Below, piece by piece: positions 20,160-29,646 of a stretch of DNA of 64,000 nucleotides (positions are counted from its first letter, which is position 1; the number at the start of each line of letters is the position of its first letter). The translations under genes were made by a program, and so were the position numbers. The notes beneath the pieces are model-generated. The model was not told the DNA's origin, made no database searches, and saw only the letters and a list, made by a program, of their open reading frames with translations. This DNA comes from Brachynemurus nebulosus. Lineage: Eukaryota; Arthropoda; Insecta; Neuroptera; Myrmeleontidae. Location of the stretch: assembly GCA_035578155.1 (NCBI GenBank), contig JAPWDM010000015.1:7996709-8060708 (forward strand), written 5' to 3'.

Positions 20160-20858
20160 ATGTCGTTAACATTAACGTTAAGTGGTGATTCATCTATACT
20201 AACAGCTGAGTATTTTCCACCCATCGATTTGCCGGGTGATTATGTATGCGGGTTGGTCAATTTTGAAACATACAATGCAGTGCCAAATATCGACGAAACA
20301 AATAATTTATTCCATTACGGTGATAGAGAAGTGAAATGCATCGAGATACCTGTCGGCAATTATGATCTGGAAGATTTGGAGTTTCAAATAGAAGATCGGA
20401 TACTAGAGAAGAGAAAACCGGGTGATAGCCCGCAACTTATACTTCGTGCGAATAACAATACGCTAAAAAGTGAAATAAAATGTACGGAAACAATTCATTT
20501 CGATCAAGAACGAACAATTGGCTCGCTACTTGGCTTCAGTAAGCGAAAACTTGCAGCTGGTCATTACCACTATTCGGATAAACCAACGAATATCATGAAA
20601 GTGAATCTGATACAAGTTGAAACAAACATTACAACGAACAGCTACCTGAACAACGTTCCAGCACATAATATTTATTCGTTTTCGATTCAAGTGGAACCTG
20701 GGTATAAAATAAGCGAATCACCGAATACAGTTATTTATATGCCGGTGACCGTGAGACGGATAACATCTCTAGTTTTACGAATTGTGGATCAAGACGGCAA
20801 TTTAGTGAATTTTCGAGGCGAAACGATAACAGTAAAGTTGCATTTGAAGCCGGCGTGA
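20160..20858 (+). CDS. Polinton minor capsid protein (penton, single jelly roll)
   Basis: 232 residues from ATG 20160. The start MSLTLTLSGDSSILTAEYFPPI and the later YVCGLVNFETYNAVPNI, IEIPVGNYDLEDLE and SLLGFSKRKL segments form the beta-rich pattern I associate with the Polinton/adintovirus penton, which occupies capsid vertices. No membrane segment. The frame is intact. It is followed after two bases by the small basic gene and then by the major capsid gene, so the three are probably one transcript. Confidence 0.88.
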   Translation: MSLTLTLSGDSSILTAEYFPPIDLPGDYVCGLVNFETYNAVPNIDETNNLFHYGDREVKCIEIPVGNYDLEDLEFQIEDRILEKRKPGDSPQLILRANNNTLKSEIKCTETIHFDQERTIGSLLGFSKRKLAAGHYHYSDKPTNIMKVNLIQVETNITTNSYLNNVPAHNIYSFSIQVEPGYKISESPNTVIYMPVTVRRITSLVLRIVDQDGNLVNFRGETITVKLHLKPA

Positions 20859-20860
20859 AA

Positions 20861-21022
20861 ATGTTGGTATTTAAAGACGAAAATGTGGTGCGACCGATCA
20901 GTCTACAACTTGCCACCAAGGTGAACGGATCGGCGAGGAAGAAGCAACAACGACCACCATTAACAAGAGAGAACAAACAATTTCTTCGACAATTGGGTTT
21001 CAAGCTGAAGAGGAGAAAATGA
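20861..21022 (+). CDS. Small basic Polinton virion protein (53 aa)
   Basis: ATG 20861 lies two bases after the penton stop. The TGA stop (21020-21022) overlaps the major-capsid ATG (21019-21021) as ATGA. The product is strongly basic at its end (LTRENKQFLRQLGFKLKRRK). The position and overlap are typical of a small conserved Polinton gene, possibly a DNA-condensing or capsid cofactor peptide. That function is inferred. Confidence 0.75.
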   Translation: MLVFKDENVVRPISLQLATKVNGSARKKQQRPPLTRENKQFLRQLGFKLKRRK

Positions 21023-22224
21023 GCAGCATTTTAAGCATCAATACTGGAATCGATTTCGATGAGAGCATTTCAAACATCGAGTATCACTGCTATTCGCCAT
21101 TTCTAAATGCGTTTGGAAACAGCGACGAAATACGAATCTGCTGTCAAAACCAAGATCTGATCCTGCTGCCGCACGAAAGTTGTCTGTATGTGGAAGGACA
21201 ATTGTTGAAGAGTGATAAAACAGTATCGACTACAGCGAAATTATCCAATAATTCATTGGCGTACCTGTTTGAAGAAATACGATATGAACTGAACGACGTG
21301 GAAATCGATCAATGCAAGTACGTGGGACCGACAACAACGTTAATCAATTATTTGGCATTAAACGAAAATGAAAGCAAACTACTCTACAACGCCGGATGGT
21401 GTCCAGGTGAAACAATTAAAGTGACGGAAAAAGGCTACTTCAATTTCTGTCTACCATTGGCGCGGATGTTTGGATTTCTTAACCATTACAAGAAAGTTAT
21501 CATCAATGCGAAACATCAACTAATTCTGACTCGAGCTCGGACGGATCACGATGCAGTCATATCACCAACGGATGACGTCACTTTCCATATACATAAAATT
21601 CAATGGATGGTTCCGCACGTTACAGTTGCAGATGAACAGAAACTGAAGTTGTTGAAGTATGTGGAAAATAGTCGAGATATTACAATTGCTTTTCGATCAT
21701 GGGATATGCATATACAGCCAACGATTCCAACAGCGAGACAAAACATTTGGACGGTGAAAACATCGACTCAACTGGAGAAACCACGCTACATTATATTCGC
21801 TCTACAAACGAATCGACGAAATAAAAAAGACAAAGATTCCAGTATTTTCGATCACTGTGAACTTTCAGACGTCAAAGTTTATTTAAATTCTGCGAAATAC
21901 CCGTACATGGATTTGAATTTGGATTTCAGTAATGATAGATATGCAGTAGCATATCACATGTATTCGAAATTTCAACAAGCATATTATGATTGTAAGAAGA
22001 ATGAACCGCTTTTAAGCAAAACGCAATTCAAGAATATCGCGCCAATTATATTCATCGATTGTTCTCATCAAAACGAAACTTTGAAAAGTGGACCAGTGGA
22101 TATTCGAATTGAATTTAAAACGTTGAAGGAGGTGCCAGAGAATACATCAGCATTTTGCCTTCTACTACATGATCGTGTGGTTCAATATAATCCATTGACG
22201 AATATTGTTACAAAATATGTATAA
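21019..22224 (+). CDS. mcp: Polinton major capsid protein (double jelly roll)
   Basis: 401 residues from ATG 21019. The order of beta-rich segments (IEYHCYSPFLNAFG, LLPHESCLYVEGQL, LAYLFEEIRYELNDVEID, YFNFCLPLARMFGFL, then VHKIQWM-like and RYIIFALQTNR) matches the hexon-like major capsid proteins of Polintons and adintoviruses, which form pseudo-hexameric capsomers. The length is normal for the family and the frame is intact. It is coupled to the upstream small basic gene by an ATGA overlap. Confidence 0.9.
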   Translation: MSSILSINTGIDFDESISNIEYHCYSPFLNAFGNSDEIRICCQNQDLILLPHESCLYVEGQLLKSDKTVSTTAKLSNNSLAYLFEEIRYELNDVEIDQCKYVGPTTTLINYLALNENESKLLYNAGWCPGETIKVTEKGYFNFCLPLARMFGFLNHYKKVIINAKHQLILTRARTDHDAVISPTDDVTFHIHKIQWMVPHVTVADEQKLKLLKYVENSRDITIAFRSWDMHIQPTIPTARQNIWTVKTSTQLEKPRYIIFALQTNRRNKKDKDSSIFDHCELSDVKVYLNSAKYPYMDLNLDFSNDRYAVAYHMYSKFQQAYYDCKKNEPLLSKTQFKNIAPIIFIDCSHQNETLKSGPVDIRIEFKTLKEVPENTSAFCLLLHDRVVQYNPLTNIVTKYV

Positions 22225-22241
22225 AAACATCGCAATCCAGC

Positions 22242-22249
22242 TATAAATC
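22242..22249 (+). promoter_or_regulatory. TATA box before the last Polinton gene
   Basis: TATAAATC at 22242-22249, 35 bp before ATG 22277 and just after the capsid stop. It suggests separate transcription of the 170-residue gene. Confidence 0.45.
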
Positions 22250-22276
22250 AGTCAGTTTCGCTCTAGACAACGCACA

Positions 22277-22789
22277 ATGAAGACCGACGCAGCAATTGTT
22301 GACTTCCAAGGATTTCCAAATTCAACAAATGGGAAATTCTACATAAAGGAATTAGCTCTGTTGAAATTCGATTCTTCCGAAGAAAATTGTGGTGAAGATT
22401 ATATACTACAACACTATATTTTCAAATCACCAATACCGTTTTGCGGATTAAGTGAAAAAGATCAACGCACAGCTCGCTGGTTACGGAAAAACCATCATGG
22501 GTTCGCCTGGATGGATGGACATATTGAATACGAGGAACTACAATACATTTTAATAAACAATCTACACGGAACTCGCATCATCTATGCGAAGGGAGAAGAA
22601 AAAGTACGCTATTTGAAACGACTACTACCGTCAGCGCCCATAATGAACTTTGAAGAAATAACAATTTGCCCTAAGTTGAGAATCATAACATCAACATACA
22701 CTAGTCCTCAATGCGGCTATCATTCCGGAGCAACTTGCGCCATGGAAAATGTCATATCCATATACAAATATTATTGTAATAACATTTAA
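22277..22789 (+). CDS. Polinton unknown protein, possible RNase H-fold nuclease
   Basis: 170 residues from ATG 22277. The start AAIVDFQGFPNS... FYIKELALL resembles the first motif (Asp-x-Gln/Glu-Gly-Phe followed by a Lys-Glu) of a widespread arthropod mobile-element family. It continues with NHHGFAWMDGHIEY and TRIIYAKGEEKVRYLKRLL and ends with a Cys/His-rich SPQCGYHSGATCAMEN. These look like scattered acidic sites of a DEDD/RNase H-like fold, but I cannot prove activity. No membrane or signal segment. The frame is intact. It lies just inside the right terminal repeat. Confidence 0.7.
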   Translation: MKTDAAIVDFQGFPNSTNGKFYIKELALLKFDSSEENCGEDYILQHYIFKSPIPFCGLSEKDQRTARWLRKNHHGFAWMDGHIEYEELQYILINNLHGTRIIYAKGEEKVRYLKRLLPSAPIMNFEEITICPKLRIITSTYTSPQCGYHSGATCAMENVISIYKYYCNNI

Positions 22790-22934
22790 ACATTTTTACT
22801 GTAAAATATTTCTTTTAAAATAAATTTATTAAAATAAGAAAAAATAAAAAAAATAAAAAATAAAAAAATGTGTTTTTATTTAATAAAAAAATAAAAATTA
22901 AAAATTAAAAATAAAAAAATGTGTTTTTATTTAG

Positions 22935-23514
22935 AGGAAAACCTGTATAAACCTGTTTTCAGATAAAAATATACAATCATATGATAAAATTCATTTTTGC
23001 ATATTAGAGAGAAATCTTCGCTGTTTGATATCAGTTTACCTTTAGTGACGTCAGCTGACAGTTTAAGCCTGTTTTCAGATAAAAATATTATAAAATTATG
23101 AAAGCAAGGCCATCTTTTAATGGCTAGTTTAACTATCAAAAAAAGGTTTTCGATGCAATCTATTGACAATTTTTCAAACTTACACACACAGGAATCCAGA
23201 CTAGCAACGCCATCTAGTAGCGAATTCACTGGCTCGAAGGTGGCTGCGCCATCTGTTAGGGAATTTTTCAGTTCTTAGGTTAGAAAAAACTTTTGTTAGG
23301 TTAAGCTAAGTTCGCTTAGGTTTCGTTAGGTTAGGTCAAGGGTTCTGTTAGGTTAGAAAAAATTTCACTAGATATCGTTAGGTTGGAGACCAAGTTTTGC
23401 TCCACCCACCGCCGGAGGCTTCTAGAACCGCCTCGGTAGTTTGCCTCCTGCCGAGGTCACTCAAAAAGTCGGCAGGAGGGAAGGAGGGCCCCATTCTCTC
23501 CAATCCTTACTACT
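22935..23514. repeat. Polinton right terminal inverted repeat
   Basis: Complement of 4527-about 5138. It has one CRE palindrome (TGACGTCA at 23046-23053), the AACCTAA-rich tract as TTAGGTT, and the outer GC-rich block, ending CCTTACTACT at 23514. Confidence 0.93.
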
Positions 23515-23655
23515 CACTAATTATTCTGCTAATATAGAGCTAAACTTAAAATCGCTGATTTGGCGTCTATACAAGCACACAAACCAAATGATTCCTTATA
23601 TTCATAATTTAGTCGTATTTAAATCTTTATCGAAGAAACATTAAGTAAAAAAACA

Positions 23656-24387
23656 ATGTCGCGAAATAAAATATTATCGGTAGAAGAACGTGCCAAAATT
23701 AGTGCATTTAAAGAAGCCGGGTGGTCGGAACGTAAAATAGCGCAAATTCAGGACGTTCTAAAACAGTTGTTCATCATTTCCTTACAAAAGGGAATGAAAA
23801 TTACGGGAAAAATTGCAAAGGGCGGCCCGGGAAATTGACCCCAAGGGACGAAAGACGTGTCTTAAGAATGGCAGTCGATGAAAACAAATCTGCTAATGAA
23901 ATCAAACGAACACTGGAATTGCCTGTGTGTAAGAAGACAATTTGTAATCCAATTCATCGGCTTTCAAACGTAAAATATACAAAAAAAAAAAACTGTAAGC
24001 CAGATTTAACTCAAATTCATAAAAAACAGCGGTTAACATTCGCTAAGAATGTAATGGTAAAAATTCAACCTTGATGGTCCTGATGGTTTTGCGTATTATT
24101 GGCACGACTTAAGACAGGAACCACAATTTTTTTCGAAACGGCAGCAGGGGGGTGGGTCACTAATGATATGAGACGGGTTCTGCTTCAATGGTCAAACAAG
24201 TTTGGCGTTTGTGAACAACAGAATGGACAGTGCTGAGTACAGTGAAACGTTAACAATTCATTTGCTCCCGTTTGGTGAGCTACTTGGAGGTCCCAACTGG
24301 ATATTCCAACAGAACAACTCTCCAGTCCATGCATTGTCGACCACAAAAGAATGGTTTTCATACAATAATATTAAATTGTTTCATTGA
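23656..24387 (+). pseudogene. Tc1-like transposase pseudogene
   Basis: ATG 23656 starts an HTH segment (LSVEERAKISAFKEAGWSERKIAQI). The gene continues in other frames with TPRDERRVLRMAVDENKSANEI (second HTH), DGPDGFAYYWHD, then TSLAFVNNRMDSAEY and NWIFQQNNSPVHALSTTKEWF. The last is the region of the second catalytic residue, where the usual Asp is Asn. At least three frame changes or stops interrupt it (near 23775, 23837 and 24075-24180) and the C-terminus after 24387 is gone. It begins about 140 bp right of the Polinton. No inverted repeats were assigned. Confidence 0.85.
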
Positions 24388-24641
24388 TTTGTTTATAATC
24401 GTCACAATATTTAACAGTTATTGGTTATTGTGCACATATAATTTGTTAGAGCAAAATTTGTAATTTTGTAAAATTTTATTAAAATATTCTTATAAAATTA
24501 CAACAATATTTTTTTTTGGGATATATAAATTTCACGAAGAATTTTTTCAACCTTCTCCCAAATTGCGTGGACTAGCTTTATAGAAGGATGGACATAATGA
24601 AACCAATATCTTCTATTTCATAGCTTTTCTTTATTAAAATT

Positions 24642-24682
24642 GCCAAAATATTTTCGATATGTTTAATATCATCTTCAGTGGC
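24642..24682 (-). ncRNA. Hammerhead ribozyme motif (left arm)
   Basis: On the minus strand: stem I GCCA/TGGC, core CTGAAGA, stem II GATAT-TAAAC-ATATC (five perfect pairs), core GAA, a minimal self-complementary stem III AATATT, and cleavage-site U. It has the same geometry as the right-arm copy. The very short stem III suggests a dimeric type, as described for Penelope-like elements. Confidence 0.7.
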
Positions 24683-25568
24683 TAAACATCAAAAAAAAAA
24701 AAAAAAATTTTTACAACGTAATAATAAACAATAACATCATTTTTATATATTTACAATTCTTCGTTAACTTATACTATTATTTTTTAGGTTATAAGCTACA
24801 TATTGGATAGGAGGATTATTTATTTATTTTTGTAAAAACAACAAGAATTTGTGATTTAGTTGATATATAGGAAATTTTATGTTTGGAAGAATATCTATTT
24901 GTGTTAACGAAACAAACAAAACCTATTTTTTAATATTAGCGGATTTGAGACAGGACAAACTGAAACAGTATGTATATTAAAATGTTAAAAAATTTTTTTT
25001 TACAATCTTACTCACCAGAAATTATCTAAATTTCAGATTGTCATTCTTGGATAACAACCAACCATACCAACAATCCATTAGAACAATTTAACTAGTTTTT
25101 TTGCATTTCACATGGAAGATTGACAAATTTCCATGTGAAATGCAAAAAAACTAGTTAAATTGTTCTAATGGATTGTTGGTATGGTTGGTTGTTATCCAAG
25201 AATGACAATCTGAAATTTAGATAATTTCTGGTGAGTAAGATTGTAAAAAAAAATTTTTTAACATTTTAATATACATACTGTTTCAGTTTGTCCTGTCTCA
25301 AATCCGCTAATATTAAAAAATAGGTTTTGTTTGTTTCGTTAACACAAATAGATATTCTTCCAAACATAAAATTTCCTATATATCAACTAAATCACAAATT
25401 CTTGTTGTTTTTACAAAAATAAATAAATAATCCTCCTATCCAATATGTAGCTTATAACCTAAAAAATAATAGTATAAGTTAACGAAGAATTGTAAATATA
25501 TAAAAATGATGTTATTGTTTATTATTACGTTGTAAAAATTTTTTTTTTTTTTTTTTTTTTGATGTTTA

Positions 25569-25609
25569 GCCACTGAAGATGATATTAAACATATCGAAAA
25601 TATTTTGGC
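25569..25609 (+). ncRNA. Hammerhead ribozyme motif (right arm)
   Basis: Stem I 5' strand GCCA (25569-25572), CTGAAGA (25573-25579), stem II GATAT/ATATC (25581-25585 with 25591-25595), GAA (25596-25598), stem III AATATT (25599-25604), predicted cleavage after U 25605, and stem I 3' strand TGGC (25606-25609). All conserved core bases of the CUGANGA...GAA...UH type are present. Confidence 0.72.
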
Positions 25610-25755
25610 AATTTTAATAAAGAAAAGCTATGAAATAGAAGATATTGGTTTCATTATGTCCATCCTTCTATAAAGCTAGTCCACGCAATTTGGGAGAAGG
25701 TTGAAAAAATTCTTCGTATTCTTATAAAATTTAGGAGTTTCAAGTTTGAAATATA

Positions 25756-27024
25756 TTAGGTTCTATCATAAGTTGGTGGACACTTTTATTTATTCACAGT
25801 TGCCATCCTGTTTGTGATAAGTTTAAGGTTACGTTATTGTTAGGTAGCGTTGACGTTTACATTTCACAACACATACGTAATTTGTTTTTACGCGTTGTTT
25901 TCACAATGGAGAAATTGAAAAATTCTGTAACTGTGCAAGAACACCGCGCTTTTTTGAAAATCTGTACTCTGTTGAATTATTCAGCTGGACTATCAGGAAA
26001 TCTACACAGAGCAGTAGGTAAGAACGCGCTTAAGAAAAGTGCAGTGACGAATTGGATGAAATCGTTCAAGGGGGAACGGATAAATACAGAAGATGCACCG
26101 AGGTCGGGTCGACCAAGGGCACCTGTCAGACATGAACGGATAAAACGAATCCAGGAATTATTGCGATGCTCTAGTAGAGTGAGCATTAGTGATATCTCCG
26201 CACAACTAAACATACCTTTCGCATCGGTAGAAAGAATATTAAGAGACGATTTAGGTCTGGTGTCCAAGCTCGGTGAATACGTTCCTCATTCGTTGTCGCC
26301 TTCTCAGAAGAATAAACGAGTTGATATTGCACGTATGAACTTGTCGTGGCTTAGTCATCGCAAAGATGACCTAAGACGATTAATTTGCCTGGACGAAAGT
26401 TGGGTCGAATTTTTTACCCCCTTGCAAAGACATCAAGCGCGCTCTTGGGTCAGACCAGGCACGTCAGCCGAGCCCCTACCACGCGCAGAGTTGCACGAAA
26501 GAAAGGTCTTGCTGATAGTGGGCATGAATGTTCACGGTGTGGCGTTTTGAAAGACTTATGAGGAAAATATGACAATGACGGCTGAGCGCTATAAGTTGTT
26601 TTTGGAGGAATATATTCCAAGGTGGGCGGTACATCGCAACATTAGAACACCAGTGCTACTTTATGGCAACGCTAGAGCCCACAAAGCCTACATAGTCCAG
26701 GAGTTGATTGAGTTGCCGCATCCGCCATATTCCCTTGATATGAACCCATGCGATTTCAACTGCTTTGGTCATCTGAAGCGTCAGTTGTCTGGCCATCGAT
26801 ATGACAACAAACAAGAATTGGATTCTGCTATTAATACTGCAATTACTAGCCTTAATGAAAATGGAACATTTCGTGGGGTCAATGACCTCCCATCAGTCTG
26901 GCAACGTGTCACTGATAGCGGAGAGGACTATTAATTATTACACAAAAACACAATTTATTATTGAATAAAAAATAAAAGATTTGTTTAAAAATAAAAGTGT
27001 CCACCGAATTATGATAGGACCTAA
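25756..27024 (+). mobile_element. mariner-like element
   Basis: 1,269 bp with inverted ends TTAGGTTCTATCATAAGTTG on the left and, as complement, TTAGGTCCTATCATAATTCG on the right, both continuing into GGTGGACACTTTTA. It is flanked by TA (25754-25755, 27025-27026). It encodes one transposase, disabled by a nonsense codon and an altered catalytic residue. The TIRs are still well conserved. Confidence 0.93.
25906..26934 (+). pseudogene. mariner transposase, one nonsense codon and altered catalytic site
   Basis: ATG 25906 (MEKLKNSVTVQEHRAFL) is followed by two HTH domains (with the linker DAPRSGRPRAPV) and the catalytic domain. First Asp is in LICLDESWVEF (about 26392). The second site reads LLYGNARAHKA, with Gly where the family has Asp. 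The third is in PYSLDMNPCDF (about 26735). An in-frame TGA at 26548-26550 falls where the family normally has Trp before the KxYEENMT block. Otherwise the frame is open for about 342 codons to TAA at 26934. It cannot be active. Confidence 0.9.
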
Positions 27025-27215
27025 TATTTTAAAATATTAAATTATTTAAAAATGGTTTTTAAGTGTTGCGTTCCCAATTGCACCGGCAATTATAATATTA
27101 ATAATAAAGTGGCTGTATTTTCATTTTCGCAAAACCTCGATTTACGCCGTAAATGGATAAAAGCTATTCCTCGAGATTTTGAACTTAGGGATTGGAACCA
27201 GATTTTGATTCCAGG

Positions 27216-27296
27216 GTACGTTGTAACTAAAATTTTCTTTTACTGAATCGAATCTTTCAAACTGGTTTACTTACAATACCTACTGTTTATTTTTAG
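27216..27296 (+). other. Probable intron in THAP-domain coding region
   Basis: Donor GTACGT at 27216 and acceptor TTATTTTTAG at 27296 separate the THAP N-terminal part from the codons for its C-terminal Cys/His block. In my reading the joined frame is off by one base, consistent with decay. Confidence 0.5.
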
Positions 27297-29354
27297 GTCT
27301 GCGAACGTCACTTTACCAAGGATCAACTTTTGAGAACATAGGAAATGTATGATAAAAAAACTGGTGTGATATTCGTAGCGAAATTAAATAGGCTTTGATT
27401 AAAAGACGGCGCAGTTCCATCCATATTTGAAAATTGCCCAATTTATTTATCTAAAAATGTGAATATACGTGAAAGTCGAGATCAAAAATTAGAACGTTTA
27501 GAAAATGAACAATTAAATTTAGCTATTGGTGAAAGTGTTAAAAGTCAAAATAAGTATAACGAATCTAATATATTATATTTACAAATTTCGAAGAATTTTT
27601 GAAATGCTTCTCCAATCGTGATTTGAAAGATTGGTATCAAATTAAAAGTAATGGGTAAGATACTTTCCGCAGTTATTTCCGTAGACGATGTACCTACAAT
27701 TTCATTATCAGCTAATATTGATGAAAATTTAGAATTAAGATTATTTCAAGGTAAAATAGAATTAAAATCACTATGTGGTAAAAGACATCCACGAAAAATT
27801 TGTAATATTAATGATTTAGAAAATTCTTTAAATATATTCAGAAGGGCTTACTAAACAATATACATCCTTTAATGACAATATAACAAACGTTATTGCTCTT
27901 TTAGAAAATCTGACTACAGAGGACACTAATTTAGATAAGAAAATAAGTTTTTTATGTGAACAAATAAAATTGATGGGATCAAACAAAAAGTGTCTTCGGT
28001 ATTCCACTGATTTTGTAATATTTAGTAGTATTTTGTACACAATTTCCCCCCACGCTTATCGATATTTACGTAGTATAGAATTATTCACTTTGCCTTGTCC
28101 AAATACTTTACAAAAAATTTGTGCTAAGTATAGTTGTGATCCTAAGAAAGAACAAACTGACGAGGGATTTTTATACTATATAAAACAAAAAGTGAATTTA
28201 TTACAGCCCAACGATGTTACTGTAACTCTGATGGTGGATGAAATATATTTAAAACCTTATTTTGACTATAAAAGTCGAGACATTGTTGGCAAAGCTTTTG
28301 ATTCGAGTCAGGCAGCTAAAACAGCACATGTTTTTATGATTCAAAGCTTTAGAAAGTTCGTATAAAGAAGTAGTTCATATTTTACCTGTTAACAAAGGCT
28401 ATTGGCGGATAAGCATGGATAGAAATGCCCCCGCACGGATTGTGTTGGTTATTTTTCTGCTAACTGCTGTTGATATAAGATTGAAATTTACTGAGTTTCA
28501 GCTCTCAAAAACTTACCCCTTCGGGGTAAGAAATTATTTTTTGAAAATTAAAAAAAAAATATAACTTTTGAATGGCTTGATGGACTTGGTTGAAATTTTT
28601 ATATGCTTTAGATATGCCTAAAGTGCATTTCTGAAAAAATTATCAACTTCGAAATAAAATTATAACCTCGAAAAAAAAATTATTTAATTTTTCAATATTT
28701 TTTTCATCAACTTCCGGTTATGGTACAATCACCAAAATTTTTTCACACATTCCTTACTTTGACTGACAACATAATTTTTTCAGAATTTTTTCCCAAGTGC
28801 GTCATAGTAAAAAAAATAAAATTTTCGGAAATATTTTTTTTTCGAGGTTATATTCGTGGTACAATCACCAAAATTTTTTTACACATTTCTTACGGTGACT
28901 AACACAACATATAATTTTTTCAGAATTTTTTTCAGTGTGCGTCATAGTTAAAAAAAATAAAATTTTCGGAAGTATTTTTTCTTCGAGGTTATATTCGTGG
29001 TACAATCATCAACATTTTTTCACATATTCCTTACTTTGACTGGCACAGCATGTATTTTTTTCAAATTTTTTTTTCTAGTGCATCGTAATTGAATAGAAAT
29101 TGTAGTTATGAAATATACATGCTGTCACGGTTGGGTCCTCTCATAGCATATAATATTATGAAGTAATCGTTTTGGCAACTTAATTTTTGAACTCTGAACA
29201 CTAACTATAATAATAACAATAATATAGTCTTTAGAAGGTTGTTACCAAACCACGACCGCACGCTAGTTGTGATAAAACAGCAATGTAAAGGGGAGGGGGA
29301 TACTTGGATAGGTCTCGAACATTGTTACTCATGCAGGCATACACGGATAAGCGG

Positions 29355-29595
29355 GTATATTGTAAAGATTCTAAGCGCTCTTTTTTTGATTGTTGTTATT
29401 ATAAGCACATATTTCTTTTTCTTACAATTAGTGAGCATTTTTCTTTACTTTCATTATTTATTCCTCTTTTTCGTTTATATATTGTGAAAGCTCCAAGCGC
29501 TCTTTTCCTGATTACTGTTATAAGCAACTTTTTCTTTTTTTAGTGATCTTTTTTTCTTTAATTTCATTATTTTTATATTTTCTTCTTTTTCATTT
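29355..29595. repeat. Two diverged ~125-bp tandem copies in the transposon leader
   Basis: TATTGTAAAGATTCTAAGCG (about 29360) and TATTGTGAAAGCTCCAAGCG (about 29480) start two similar T-rich segments upstream of the transposase start. Non-coding. Confidence 0.6.
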
Positions 29596-29646
29596 GAAAG
29601 TTTGCTTTTATATAAAAATTATTTTATTTTATTTTTTTTTGCTATA

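Larger units (their letters stand above)
4527..23514. mobile_element. Complete Polinton/Maverick (adintovirus-like) element
   Basis: An 18,988-bp element with ends AGTAGTAAGG... / ...CCTTACTACT, long inverted repeats and a perfect 6-bp duplication CACTAA at 4521-4526 and 23515-23520. It encodes the Polinton gene set: protein-primed family B polymerase, retroviral-type integrase, FtsK/HerA-type packaging ATPase, adenain-like protease, major (double jelly-roll) and minor (penton) capsid proteins, a PLA2-domain protein and DUF8207. Integrase, DUF8207 and ATPase read leftward as a block. The PLA2, protease and capsid genes read rightward from a shared promoter region near 18830. The polymerase and PLA2/protease regions carry frameshifts, so this copy probably cannot make particles alone, although its TIRs and integrase look intact. 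Confidence 0.96.
24500..25716. mobile_element. 1.2-kb near-perfect palindrome, probable Penelope-like terminal-repeat pair
   Basis: The left arm (about 24536-25112) and right arm (about 25126-25716) are inverted copies, almost base for base apart from homopolymer length, around a 12-base centre (AGATTGACAAAT). A 15-bp direct repeat TATTCTTATAAAATT flanks it (24485-24499 and 25717-25731). About 35 bp at the left end lie outside the arms. Each arm contains a hammerhead-ribozyme motif, a hallmark of Penelope-like elements. The variable-length long duplication fits target-primed retrotransposition. No coding region. Confidence 0.75.
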
